A program made the translations under genes and the position numbers. A stretch of 64,000 bases of DNA from Denitratimonas tolerans (lineage in GTDB: Bacteria > Pseudomonadota > Gammaproteobacteria > Xanthomonadales > Xanthomonadaceae), in contig NZ_JBBDHC010000010.1 in assembly GCF_037203605.1 (NCBI RefSeq), positions 59,647-123,646 of the forward strand, in the 5' to 3' direction. Shown here piece by piece: positions 1 through 7,611 of the stretch. The notes beneath the pieces are model-generated. The model did no database searches. It was not told the origin of the DNA and saw only the letters and a list, made by a program, of their open reading frames with translations. The first letter of the stretch is position 1. Every line of letters starts with the position of its first letter.

Positions 1-62
1 ACGGTGTGCCGGTCGACTTCGATCGCGCAGGCTGGGAGCACTTCATGGACAAGGTGCCATGA
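1..62 (+). CDS. thiL: Thiamine-monophosphate kinase ThiL, C-terminal end only
   Basis: Only the last 19 codons are in the window; the reading frame starts at base 3 and stops with TGA at 60-62. The tail reads DFDRAGWEHFMDKVP, which resembles the conserved ThiL ending (in E. coli DWKGYDHFATP). ThiL phosphorylates thiamine monophosphate to the diphosphate cofactor in the cytoplasm. The stop codon overlaps the ATG of pgpA in the ATGA arrangement, and thiL-pgpA adjacency is the normal gammaproteobacterial order, usually after nusB. The assignment rests on this short tail plus synteny. Confidence 0.7.
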   Translation, partial: GVPVDFDRAGWEHFMDKVP

Positions 63-547
63 GCCGACGCATCCCCGGCGCGGCGCGCGTCCTGCTGAGG
101 CATCCGGCGGGCTGGATCGCCAGCGGCTTCGGCTCGGGTCTGGTGCCTGCCGCACCGGGCACCTTCGGTTCGCTCGCGGCGCTGATTCCGTGGCTGGCGC
201 TGCGCGAGCTGCCGTTGCCGTACTACCTCATCGCCCTCGCGCTTGCCTTCGCGCTGGGCTGCTGGGCCTGCGGCTGGGCGATGCGGCGGCTCGGCGTGGA
301 AGACCCCGGGCTGGTGGTCTGGGACGAGTTCGTCGGCCTGTGGATCGCGCTCGCCGCGCTGCCGGACGGCTGGCATTTCGCTGCGGCCGGCTTCCTCCTG
401 TTCCGCTTCTTCGATATCGCCAAGCCCTGGCCGGTGCGCTGGGCCGACCGCAACCTGACGGGCGGATTCGGCACCATGCTCGATGACGTGCTGGCCGGAC
501 TCTACGCGCTGGCGGCGGTGCAGGGACTGGGCTGGCTGGTCGGTTGA
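59..547 (+). CDS. pgpA: Phosphatidylglycerophosphatase A
   Basis: This 162-residue inner-membrane enzyme removes the terminal phosphate from phosphatidylglycerophosphate to give phosphatidylglycerol. The length is normal for PgpA. The N-terminal GSGLVPAAPGTFGSLAALIP segment is the family's GxGxxPxAPGTxGS signature. Further on, VWDEFVGLW corresponds to the conserved metal-binding (V/A)xDExxG region, and a late FRFFDIAKPWPV stretch with a following DD pair is also typical. Several hydrophobic segments fit a polytopic protein. The ATG overlaps the thiL stop (ATGA), so the two are translationally coupled. It ends directly against the convergent yraN stop with no spacer. Confidence 0.95.
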   Translation: MSRRIPGAARVLLRHPAGWIASGFGSGLVPAAPGTFGSLAALIPWLALRELPLPYYLIALALAFALGCWACGWAMRRLGVEDPGLVVWDEFVGLWIALAALPDGWHFAAAGFLLFRFFDIAKPWPVRWADRNLTGGFGTMLDDVLAGLYALAAVQGLGWLVG

Positions 548-919
548 TCAGCCCAGATCGTCGAGCGTGAACGCGCCGCGGATCCATTCGATCTGCGGCT
601 GCTGCGGCGTGCCCGAGATGGCCACCACGTCGAAGCGGCAGGGGCGGCGCGCCTCGGACGGGTGCGCCGCCAGCCAGGCACTGGCGGCCTGCGCGATGCG
701 GCGGCGCTTGGCTGCCGTCACCGACAGCGGTGCTCCGCCGAAACGGGCATCGCGGCGGTATCGCACCTCGATGAAGGCGATCGCGTCGCCTTCGCGCATC
801 ACCAGGTCCAGCTCGCCGAAGCGGTAGCCGACGTTGCTGGCGATGGCGCTGAGGCCCGCACGCTCCAGATGCGCGCGGGCGGCGTGCTCGAATGCCTGGC
901 CGGTATCGCGCGTGGTCAC
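548..919 (-). CDS. yraN: YraN/UPF0102 family nuclease-fold protein
   Basis: A 123-residue protein with a GTG start (917-919). It has the YraN motifs G..FE..A..hLe.aGl..ia.N..yr.GElDLv and FIEVRYR, which match the endonuclease-like fold core (E...GELD...EVK-like). The family is conserved next to lpoA; its cellular function is not settled. It lies 8 bp downstream of lpoA on the same strand, so the two are almost certainly cotranscribed, as in the E. coli lpoA-yraN-diaA cluster. Length is normal. The stop codon abuts the convergent pgpA stop. Confidence 0.93.
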   Translation of the reverse strand: MTTRDTGQAFEHAARAHLERAGLSAIASNVGYRFGELDLVMREGDAIAFIEVRYRRDARFGGAPLSVTAAKRRRIAQAASAWLAAHPSEARRPCRFDVVAISGTPQQPQIEWIRGAFTLDDLG

Positions 920-927
920 GGTGCCGG

Positions 928-2730
928 TCAGCGCGGGTCGAACTCGAGTTCGTCGCCGATCAGGCCGCGGGCATCGACGGCCGGCAGGATGCGCCCGCCG
1001 CGGAATCGCGCCCAGGCCGGCGTGCGGATGATCTGGCCCAGCCCGTCGGATCGCAGGCGTCCGGTGGCCCCATCGAGCGAGGCGCGCGGGTCGCCTGCCA
1101 GGTGGTCGAGGTAGCCGATCAGGCGGAATGCATCCAGCCCGAAGGCGAACAGCCGCATCGCGCCGCCGTGCGCGGTATCAAGCCCGGCAAGCGATTCGTG
1201 CGTCGGGGTGCCCGCCACCTCGCCGAAGAGCCAGGGTGATTCGGTGAACTCGATGCCGTCCAGCTCCCGATCCAGGCGCGCGTTGCCGGCACCGGCGGTG
1301 ATCTGCGAGGTGGCATAGATCGGCAGGTCGTAGATGCCGGCTACCCGAAGCTGTGGCACCAGCAGCCGCGCCTGGTCGGCGCGGCCGGCGAAGAAGATGG
1401 CGTCGGCATCCAGCGCCAGCCGGTTTTCCTCGATCCGCGTGTCGCCATCGGCCGCGACGGCGCGCGCGCCCAGCTGCGGCAGCGCCGCCGCGATGGCGGG
1501 GCCATAGTTGGGACTGTCCTCGGGAATCCGGACGGTGGCGGCGACCTGTCCGCCGCGCTGCTCCATGCGCTGACCGAGCGCCGCGGCGGCGCGCTGCCCG
1601 TACTCGTCATCGCCACGGATCACCAGCACGCGCAGCCCCGCGCGGCGCGCGATGCGGTTGGCGGCGGCCACGCCTTCGTCTTCGGGTGCCAGCGCAAAGC
1701 TGAGGCTGCCCGGCGGCGGCGGCGCGCTGCTGCCGCGGTTGAGCGCCAGCATCGGGAGCGTTCCTTCGCGCTCTGTCTCGAACACCGATGCCACTTCCTC
1801 CTTTCCGAGCGGGCCGACGATGGCCTGGGCACCGTCGCGGCGGGCGGCCTGCAGCGCGGCGAGGGCGCTTTCAGCGTCGTTGCCGGTGGCATAGATGCGC
1901 ACCTCGGGTCGGCTCCGGGTTTCCTCCAGATAGCCGGCGATGAAGCCGTCGCGCACCGCCTGCGCGGCGGCATCGATGCCGCTGCCCAGCGGCAGCAGCA
2001 CGGCAATGCGGGCGTAGGGGCGATAGCCATCGCCATCGCTTTGCGCCAGCGCATCGGCGAGCGGATGCGGCAGCGGCAGGCCGCGCTTGGTCAGCGCCCG
2101 CGCCGCGTGCGGATACAGCGGGTGGCGGGCCTGCAGCGAGGCGGCACCGAAGGCCAGCGCCGCGTCATCCACGCGCGTAAGAAGATTCTGGATCTGCCGC
2201 GCGTTGACGCGGCGTTCGGCCACAGGCAGGCGTTCGCCCAGTTCGGCGCGCAGCAGCGCAGCCTGGAACCGGTTGCCGTCGGCCTCTTCGGCGCGTGCGG
2301 AAAGCTCCAGGCGGCGCAGCGCGTGGCGCTCGCCGACCTGCGGCCCGAGTTCTTCCAGCAGGCCGAGCGCGCGCGGCGCATCGCTGCGCGCGAGCGCGAC
2401 TTCGACCTGCAGCAGCAGGAAGCGTTCGCGCGCGTCGGCGTCGAAGCGCCGCGCGGAGATGCCATCGAGCACCTTGCCGGCGCGCTCCAGGTCACCCTCC
2501 TCGCGCCAGGCTTCGGCCGCCCGCAGGTGCAGTGCGTCGCGTTGGCTGCGGCTCCAGGCGGCGGCCTCCAGGAAGCCTTCGGCCGCGCGCGCGTACTCGC
2601 CGGCGGCAAAATCGCGTTCGGCGACCTGCGCCGCATCGGGCATGGCACGGGTCGGAACGGAGTCGCAGCCGGCCAGCGGCAGGACGCAGGCGAGGAGCAG
2701 CGGGACGAGACGCGTGAGGATTCGCGGCAT
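928..2730 (-). CDS. lpoA: Penicillin-binding protein activator LpoA (outer-membrane lipoprotein)
   Basis: LpoA is an outer-membrane lipoprotein that reaches through the periplasm to stimulate PBP1A peptidoglycan synthesis. The chosen ATG (2728-2730) gives 600 residues starting MPRILTRL, a hydrophobic stretch and the lipobox LPLAGC, an ideal type II signal peptide. The open frame continues upstream but the extra sequence is low-complexity and not protein-like. The N-terminal part (about 30-250) is alanine/arginine-rich and helical, as expected for the TPR-like domain. From about residue 290 there is a periplasmic-binding-protein fold (IAVLLPLGSG... IVGPLGKEEV... FALAPEDEG... IDLPIYATSQI-like). 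It is divergent from rsmI and followed by yraN, the standard neighbourhood. Confidence 0.93.
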   Translation of the reverse strand: MPRILTRLVPLLLACVLPLAGCDSVPTRAMPDAAQVAERDFAAGEYARAAEGFLEAAAWSRSQRDALHLRAAEAWREEGDLERAGKVLDGISARRFDADARERFLLLQVEVALARSDAPRALGLLEELGPQVGERHALRRLELSARAEEADGNRFQAALLRAELGERLPVAERRVNARQIQNLLTRVDDAALAFGAASLQARHPLYPHAARALTKRGLPLPHPLADALAQSDGDGYRPYARIAVLLPLGSGIDAAAQAVRDGFIAGYLEETRSRPEVRIYATGNDAESALAALQAARRDGAQAIVGPLGKEEVASVFETEREGTLPMLALNRGSSAPPPPGSLSFALAPEDEGVAAANRIARRAGLRVLVIRGDDEYGQRAAAALGQRMEQRGGQVAATVRIPEDSPNYGPAIAAALPQLGARAVAADGDTRIEENRLALDADAIFFAGRADQARLLVPQLRVAGIYDLPIYATSQITAGAGNARLDRELDGIEFTESPWLFGEVAGTPTHESLAGLDTAHGGAMRLFAFGLDAFRLIGYLDHLAGDPRASLDGATGRLRSDGLGQIIRTPAWARFRGGRILPAVDARGLIGDELEFDPR

Positions 2731-2759
2731 GGTGGCGTGGACGTTGGGAAGGCGAAGGT

Positions 2760-2780
2760 GGAATGATACCCAATCATTCC
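2760..2780. promoter_or_regulatory. Perfect inverted repeat between lpoA and rsmI
   Basis: GGAATGAT (2760-2767), a 5-nt centre and ATCATTCC (2773-2780) form a perfect 8+8 dyad. It lies 30 bp before the lpoA start and 54 bp before the rsmI start, in the only spacer between these divergent genes. It could be an operator or the overlapping -10 regions of two promoters (TATCAT reads on the minus strand inside it). No regulator is inferred. Confidence 0.45.
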
Positions 2781-2833
2781 GGCGCGCCCGGTCGTCGTCG
2801 CGATCCTCGCCCGCCGCCTCGCCAGGAGAATCC

Positions 2834-3685
2834 ATGTCCCGCACCATTCCTGGCCGTCTGCACGTCGTGGCCACCCCGATCGGCAACCTCGGAGACCTTT
2901 CGCCGCGTGCGCTCGACGTGCTGCGCGGCGTGGACAGGATCGCCGCCGAGGACACCCGACACACCCAGCAGCTGCTGGCCGCGTTTGGTGCGCGTGCCAC
3001 GCTGGTGGCGCTGCACGAGCACAACGAGGCCGCGCAGTCGGCCCAGCTGGTGGCGCAGATGCTGGCGGGGGAGAACATTGCGCTGGTGTCCGACGCCGGC
3101 ACGCCGCTGGTCTCCGATCCGGGATTCCGCCTGGTGCGCGCCGCGCGCGATGCCGGCATTGCGGTGAGCCCGGTGCCCGGCGCCTGCGCCGCGATCGCGG
3201 CGCTGTCGGTGGCCGGCATCGCCAGCGACCGCTTCGCCTTCGAGGGCTTCCTTCCGAGCAAGGCCGCCGCGCGCCGTGCGCGGCTCCAGGCGCTGGCGGC
3301 CGAGCCGCGCACCCTGATCTTCTACGAATCCAGCCACCGCATCGCCGAGACCCTGGCCGATGCGGCGCAGGCCTTCGGGCCGGAGCGGCATGCGGCGCTG
3401 GCGCGGGAGCTGACCAAGCGTTTCGAGACCGTGCTCGACGGCAGCCTGCCGGCGCTGGCGAAGCGTCTGGCGGAAGACGCCGACCAGAATCGCGGCGAAT
3501 TCGTGCTGATCGTGGAAGGCGCGCCCGAAGAAGACGGCGGCGAGGCGCTGGCACTGGGCCGGCGCGCCTTCTCGCTGCTGCGCGAATACCTGCCGCCGTC
3601 GCAGGCCGCGCGCCTGGCGGCCGAGATCAGCGGCGCGCCGCGCAAGCGGCTGTACGCGGCGGCGGATGCCGCGGTACCGGACTGA
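2834..3685 (+). CDS. rsmI: 16S rRNA (cytidine(1402)-2'-O)-methyltransferase RsmI
   Basis: RsmI 2'-O-methylates C1402 in the decoding centre of 16S rRNA using S-adenosylmethionine. The start is the ATG at 2834, preceded by an AGGAGA ribosome binding site, giving 283 residues starting MSRTIPG, normal for the family. Hallmarks are LHVVATPIGNLGDLSPRAL at the N-terminus, AEDTRHTQQLL, LVSDAGTPLVSDPG (the tetrapyrrole-methylase SAM pocket), SPVPGACAAIAAL and FYESSHRI. The open frame extends far upstream, but that part lies antisense to lpoA and is rejected. It is divergent from lpoA and convergent with ybaK. Confidence 0.95.
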   Translation: MSRTIPGRLHVVATPIGNLGDLSPRALDVLRGVDRIAAEDTRHTQQLLAAFGARATLVALHEHNEAAQSAQLVAQMLAGENIALVSDAGTPLVSDPGFRLVRAARDAGIAVSPVPGACAAIAALSVAGIASDRFAFEGFLPSKAAARRARLQALAAEPRTLIFYESSHRIAETLADAAQAFGPERHAALARELTKRFETVLDGSLPALAKRLAEDADQNRGEFVLIVEGAPEEDGGEALALGRRAFSLLREYLPPSQAARLAAEISGAPRKRLYAAADAAVPD

Positions 3686-3700
3686 GCGGCATCCCGCTCA
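3683..3700. terminator. Bidirectional hairpin spanning the rsmI and ybaK stop codons
   Basis: TGAGCGG (3683-3689), loop CATC, CCGCTCA (3694-3700). The perfect 7-bp stem contains both convergent stop codons, TGA of rsmI and TCA (TGA on the other strand) of ybaK. There is no U tract, so it is at best a weak shared terminator or mRNA 3'-end stabiliser. Confidence 0.45.
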
Positions 3701-4177
3701 GGCGTCGGCGGCGATCGGGGCAACGATCGCGGAAAGCATCTCCACGACGACCTGCGGCACCACTTCGATCATCAGGCCGCGCTGACCGCCGTTGCAGAGA
3801 AGGGTGGCGTGCGGAAGCGCGCTGGCATCGAGCGCAACCGGAACCGCCTTCCTGCGCCCGAACGGGCTGATGCCGCCGATGCGGTAGCCGGTGATGCGCT
3901 CGGCGTCTGCCGCAGGCAGCATCGTCGCGTGCTTGCCGCCCAGCGCCGCGGCGAATTTCTTGAGGCTCAGCTCGTGGTCCACCGGCAGGATCGCGCAGGC
4001 CGGCTTGCCGTCGAGCGCCACCATCAGGGTCTTGAACATCCGCGCCGGGTCCGCGCCCAGCGCGGCGGCCGCGTGCCGGCCGATGTTGGCGGCGGCGGGA
4101 TCGTAGGCGTAGTCATGCAGGCGGTAGGGCTGCCTGGCGGTGTCCAGCGCGCGGGTGGCGGGAGTGGCGTGGCTCAT
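3698..4177 (-). CDS. ybaK: Cys-tRNA(Pro)/Cys-tRNA(Cys) deacylase YbaK/EbsC type
   Basis: A 159-residue trans-editing enzyme that hydrolyses Cys mischarged on tRNA-Pro. The start is the ATG at 4175-4177 (MSHATPATRAL), which gives the normal family length; longer frames upstream are not protein-like. Family hallmarks are the MFKTLMVALDG segment, the invariant lysine within DHELSLKKFAAALGGK, the RITGYRIGGISPFGRRK block and the C-terminal GLMIEVVPQ stretch. It lies downstream of dxs on the same strand but is separated from it by a direct repeat and a strong hairpin, so it may have its own promoter. Confidence 0.93.
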   Translation of the reverse strand: MSHATPATRALDTARQPYRLHDYAYDPAAANIGRHAAAALGADPARMFKTLMVALDGKPACAILPVDHELSLKKFAAALGGKHATMLPAADAERITGYRIGGISPFGRRKAVPVALDASALPHATLLCNGGQRGLMIEVVPQVVVEMLSAIVAPIAADA

Positions 4178-4204
4178 GCGATCGTGAGTGCAGTGGAAGG
4201 TGTC

Positions 4205-4235
4205 GATTCCGGCTTCGCGTGATTCCGGCTTCGCG
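4205..4235. repeat. Tandem 15-bp direct repeat upstream of ybaK
   Basis: GATTCCGGCTTCGCG occurs at 4205-4219 and again at 4221-4235 (period 16). It lies between the ybaK start and the dxs terminator hairpin. Function unknown: a small duplication or a two-site protein-binding element. Confidence 0.6.
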
Positions 4236-4265
4236 CGATCGGGCCATCCGCGCCGGGCCCGATCG
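4236..4265 (-). terminator. Probable dxs terminator hairpin
   Basis: CGATCGGGCC (4236-4245) and GGCCCGATCG (4256-4265) form a perfect 10-bp stem with a 10-nt loop, starting 7 bp beyond the dxs stop codon. There is no clear U tract on the minus strand, so termination may need Rho or the hairpin may protect the 3' end. Confidence 0.5.
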
Positions 4266-4272
4266 ATGCAGG

Positions 4273-6177
4273 TCAGCCGGTGGCGCGCTGGCTGGCGATC
4301 TGCAGCAGGTCGGGCCAGCGCTTCTGGATCGCGGACTGCACCCCGCTGGCGTCCAGACCGCACTGGGCCAGCAGCTCTTCGCGGGTGGCATGTTCCAGGA
4401 ACGCATCGGGCAGGCCGAGGTGCAGGATCGGCATGGCGATGCCCTGCTCGGCGAGGAATTCGGCCACGGCGCTGCCCGCGCCGCCCGCGATGGCGTTGTC
4501 CTCGAGGGTCACGAAGCCCTCGAGGTGGCGCGCCAGCTCCAGCAGGAGGTCGTGGTCGAGCGGCTTGACGAAGCGCATGTCGACCACGGTGAGGTCGAGC
4601 GCGCGCCCGGCGGCTTCGGCGGCGGGAAGCAGGGTGCCGAAGCTCAGGATGGCCAGCGCGCGTCCGCGCCGGCGCACGTTGGCCTGACCGATCGGAAGCG
4701 GTTCCAGACCTGCCTCCAGCGCCGCCCCCGGTCCGGTTCCGCGCGGATAGCGCACCGCCGCCGGGCCGGAATGCCGGAGCCCGGTGCTGAGCATGCGCCG
4801 GCACTCGTTCTCGTCCGACGGCGCCATCACCACGAGGTTCGGGATGCAGCGCAGGAAGGAAAGATCGAAGCTGCCGGAGTGCGTGGCGCCGTCCGGGCCG
4901 ACCAGACCGGCCCGATCGATGGCGAAGGTGACGTCGAGGTTCTGGATCGCCACGTCGTGTATCAGCTGGTCGTAGCCGCGCTGCAGGAAGGTGGAGTAGA
5001 TCGCAACGACGGGCTTTGCACCTTCGCAGGCCATCCCGGCGGCGAGCGTGACCGCGTGCTGTTCGGCGATGGCGACGTCGAAGTAGCGCTCGGGGAACTC
5101 CTGCGAGAAGCGCACCAGCCCCGAACCTTCGCGCATTGCCGGGGTGATGCCCATCAGGCGCGGATCGGCGGCGGCCATGTCGCACAGCCAGTCGCCGAAG
5201 ATTTCCGTGTAGGTGCGCTTGGCCGGCGGCGGCTTCTTCACCACGCCGACGCTGGGGTCGAACGGCCCCACCGCGTGGTACTGGATCTGGTCGCCCTCGG
5301 CCGGGTCGTAGCCCTTGCCCTTGGTGGTGATGACGTGCAGCAGCTGCGGCCCCTTGAGTTCCTTGAGCGTCTTGAGCGTGGTGAGCAGCGCCGGCAGGTC
5401 GTGGCCGTCGATCGGGCCGGTGTAGTGGAAGCCCATTTCCTCGAACATCGTCGAGGGCACGAACATGCCCTTCCAGTGGCCTTCCCAGCGCCGCACGAAG
5501 CGCGCCGGGCCGCCGCGCTTGTCGCCCAGCAGCTTCTTGCCGCCTTCACGCAGCGCGTTGAGCGTGCGGTTGCCCGAGAGCCGGCCGAGCATCTTGGTCA
5601 GGGCGCCGACGTTTTCCGAGATCGACATCCGGTTGTCATTGAGGACCACCAGAATGTTGGGCTCGGACTCCATGCCTCCGGCGTGGTTGAGGGCTTCGAA
5701 GGCCATGCCGGCGGTCATCGCGCCGTCGCCGATCACCGCGACAACCTGGCGCGTCTCGCCGCGCTGCTGCAGCGCGATCGCCATGCCCAGCGCGGCGGAG
5801 ATCGAGGTGGAGGAGTGGCCCACGCCGAAGGTGTCGTAGGGGCTCTCCTCGCGCCGCGGGAACGGTGCCACCCCGTCCTTCTGCTTCACGGTGTGGATGC
5901 TGTCGCGCCGTCCGGTGAGAATCTTGTGCGGATAGGTCTGGTGGCCCACGTCCCAGACGATGCGGTCCTCGGGCGTGTCGTAGAGGTAGTGCAGGGCGCA
6001 GGTGAGTTCGATCACGCCCAGCCCCGCGCCGAAATGGCCGCCGGCGCGCGCCACGGTGTCGATCAGGTGGCTGCGCAGTTCGGCGGCGACCTCTGGCAGC
6101 TCGTCCTCCGCGAACTGGCGCAGGTCGGCCGGGGTGGTGATGCGCGAAAGGCGCGGGTAGCGGGAAGGATCGGTCAT
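4273..6177 (-). CDS. dxs: 1-deoxy-D-xylulose-5-phosphate synthase
   Basis: DXS is the thiamine-diphosphate enzyme that condenses pyruvate and glyceraldehyde 3-phosphate, the first step of the MEP isoprenoid pathway; DXP also feeds thiamine and pyridoxal synthesis. The ATG at 6175-6177 gives 634 residues (MTDPSRYPRLS), normal length. Visible motifs are WDVGHQTYPHKILTGR, the GHSSTSISAALGMA region, the ThDP/Mg motif GDGAMTAGMAFEALNHAG, HVITTKGKGY, the catalytic-glutamate segment VAIAEQHAVTLAAG and VGPDGATHSGSFDLSF. No good Shine-Dalgarno sequence is seen before the ATG. Hairpins flank the gene on both sides, so it looks monocistronic. Confidence 0.97.
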   Translation of the reverse strand: MTDPSRYPRLSRITTPADLRQFAEDELPEVAAELRSHLIDTVARAGGHFGAGLGVIELTCALHYLYDTPEDRIVWDVGHQTYPHKILTGRRDSIHTVKQKDGVAPFPRREESPYDTFGVGHSSTSISAALGMAIALQQRGETRQVVAVIGDGAMTAGMAFEALNHAGGMESEPNILVVLNDNRMSISENVGALTKMLGRLSGNRTLNALREGGKKLLGDKRGGPARFVRRWEGHWKGMFVPSTMFEEMGFHYTGPIDGHDLPALLTTLKTLKELKGPQLLHVITTKGKGYDPAEGDQIQYHAVGPFDPSVGVVKKPPPAKRTYTEIFGDWLCDMAAADPRLMGITPAMREGSGLVRFSQEFPERYFDVAIAEQHAVTLAAGMACEGAKPVVAIYSTFLQRGYDQLIHDVAIQNLDVTFAIDRAGLVGPDGATHSGSFDLSFLRCIPNLVVMAPSDENECRRMLSTGLRHSGPAAVRYPRGTGPGAALEAGLEPLPIGQANVRRRGRALAILSFGTLLPAAEAAGRALDLTVVDMRFVKPLDHDLLLELARHLEGFVTLEDNAIAGGAGSAVAEFLAEQGIAMPILHLGLPDAFLEHATREELLAQCGLDASGVQSAIQKRWPDLLQIASQRATG

Positions 6178-6259
6178 CGGTCTGCCATGGCCCGCGGCTG
6201 CGCGGGCGCGAAAAGCCCCGGGGCTGCGGGCAGCCGTCCGGGCGGAAGTCTGATTGTCC

Positions 6260-6280
6260 TGCCCCGTCGTGGCCGGGGCA
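6260..6280 (-). terminator. GC hairpin in the dxs upstream spacer
   Basis: TGCCCCG (6260-6266) and CGGGGCA (6274-6280) form a perfect 7-bp stem with a 7-nt loop. Together with the larger hairpin at 6305-6334 it fills the spacer between the gene at 6359-7420 and dxs, so it could end upstream transcription or lie in the dxs 5' leader. Confidence 0.35.
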
Positions 6281-6304
6281 AGGCGCATGCTGGCGAAGCC
6301 GTGG

Positions 6305-6334
6305 CCCGTCGTGCACCTGTGCGGGCACGACGGG
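6305..6334 (-). terminator. Hairpin downstream of the 353-residue unknown gene
   Basis: CCCGTCGTGC (6305-6314) and GCACGACGGG (6325-6334) are perfect 10-bp arms around a 10-nt loop, starting 25 bp after the stop of the gene at 6359-7420. It is probably a transcription terminator separating that gene from dxs; no strong U run follows. Confidence 0.5.
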
Positions 6335-6358
6335 GTGGTCCGGGAGCCTGCGCCCGCT

Positions 6359-7420
6359 TCAGCGTGCTCCCCGCAGGCGCTCCAGCAGGCTCTTCTGCGC
6401 CGGTGCCGCAGCCTCGGCGCTCGCCGGCGCCTCGACTTCCGCATGCCCCGACACGAGGCTGGCGGCAATGAAGTCGTTGACCTCCGCCACGGCCGCGCCG
6501 CTCTGCTCGGCCAGCTCGGACGGGGCCTGGAAGCCCTTCATCATCGCGGTGGCGATGCGGAAGTGCCTGGGAAACTCGCGTTCGATCTGCGGCCACTTGT
6601 TGAGGCGATAGCGCGCATCGGGCGCGGCGTCCGGGATTTCCCCGCCGCTGCCGCCCAGCGCCGCCAGCCACAGCAGGCGGCCGATCGGCTGGGCGTCGCC
6701 GATCTCGCGCCGCCGCGTGTCGAACTCGTCGTTCGAGATACGCTCGATTGCGCCGTTCCCGAGGATGGCCTGGGCGTGCGGCAGGTAGGTCTTGATGCCG
6801 CTGCCGCACAGGAAGACCTTTCGCGTCAGGTCGAATAGCAGCGGCGGCAGGCCCGGCAGTTCGAGCCGGCACGGGCCGTCGCCGGCCTCTCCCGACAGCA
6901 TCAGGTCGATCAGGCGACGCTCGGTCGGCCGGTCTGGCACGGGAGTCTGCACAGGCACGGGCGCAGGCCGCTCGACGGCAGGGGGCGTCTGCGCTTCGGG
7001 CACCTTCGCCGGAGCCGGCGCAGCGTCAGTGATGGTTTCAGCGGCGCGGGCCGCAGGGGGCGGTGCAGGTGCTGGTGCCGGTTCGCTCGGCGTGGACGTC
7101 GGCGGGTGCGCGGCGGAGAGGCCGTGCAGCACGCGGCGCATGGCCTCCGCTGTGACCGGGCGATTCAGCACGTGATCCGCGTCCGCGGTCTCGCCACCGG
7201 TGAGCGCGACGATGGTCTGGCCGGAGCTCTGCGCACGCAGCCAGGTCATGTGGCCGTAGAGGGTGTCGACGTCGATCACCAGCACCGAGGCGCTGTCGGC
7301 ATCGCCGGCAAGCGTCCAGCGGTTGCCGCTGCGGCGGTTGATTTCCTGGAACAGGGCGGCGAGCTGTTCGGCATCGGAAGCGTCCATGCCGGTGAAGAAC
7401 ACCGAGGCGGGCTGGTTCAT
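6359..7420 (-). CDS. Unknown protein with a receiver-like N-terminal domain and proline-rich linker
   Basis: The function of this 353-residue protein is not recognised. The ATG at 7418-7420 has an AGGGGA ribosome binding site, and a good sigma70-type promoter lies about 110 bp upstream. Residues 1-110 look like an alpha/beta pseudo-receiver (VLVIDVDTLYGHMTW, TIVALTGGE) without the full acidic pocket or a conserved lysine. Residues about 115-180 are a Pro/Ala-rich linker. Residues 185-320 form a globular domain beginning RLIDLMLSGEAGDGPCRL, with a KVFLCGSGIKTYLPHAQ segment and a basic helix-rich end (RYRLNKWPQIEREFPRHFRIA). The tail is Ala/Glu-rich and ends KSLLERLRGAR. There is no signal peptide, so it is probably a cytoplasmic regulatory or scaffold protein. 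Confidence 0.75.
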   Translation of the reverse strand: MNQPASVFFTGMDASDAEQLAALFQEINRRSGNRWTLAGDADSASVLVIDVDTLYGHMTWLRAQSSGQTIVALTGGETADADHVLNRPVTAEAMRRVLHGLSAAHPPTSTPSEPAPAPAPPPAARAAETITDAAPAPAKVPEAQTPPAVERPAPVPVQTPVPDRPTERRLIDLMLSGEAGDGPCRLELPGLPPLLFDLTRKVFLCGSGIKTYLPHAQAILGNGAIERISNDEFDTRRREIGDAQPIGRLLWLAALGGSGGEIPDAAPDARYRLNKWPQIEREFPRHFRIATAMMKGFQAPSELAEQSGAAVAEVNDFIAASLVSGHAEVEAPASAEAAAPAQKSLLERLRGAR

Positions 7421-7527
7421 GTTGTCCCCTGAGGCAAGCTGCGGTGCAGCGGGATCGGCCGGATGGCGTGGCGGCACCGCCGTGGCTGCGGACGCGCCCT
7501 GTCACGGCAGCGCAGGACCGACCGCAA

Positions 7528-7556
7528 ATTATTGGCGACGCGGCGGTTCTGGTCAA
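7528..7556 (-). promoter_or_regulatory. Sigma70-type promoter for the 353-residue gene
   Basis: On the minus strand the sequence reads TTGACC (7556-7551), a 17-bp spacer and AATAAT (7533-7528). This is the best consensus promoter seen in the window and lies in the intergenic spacer before the gene starting at 7420. The predicted transcript would have a leader of about 100 nt. Confidence 0.65.
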
Positions 7557-7611
7557 TTTGAGGGCGCGGCGGCACGGCTGATGTGCCGTGATGCGCACGT
7601 ATCCGGATCGC

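Noticed and set aside
2087..2833. N-terminal extension of rsmI
   Set aside because: It is antisense to lpoA, while MSRTIPG with an AGGAGA site gives the normal RsmI length.
2731..3312. N-terminal extension of lpoA
   Set aside because: It lies antisense to rsmI and precedes a perfect lipoprotein signal peptide; the ATG at 2730 is clearly the start.
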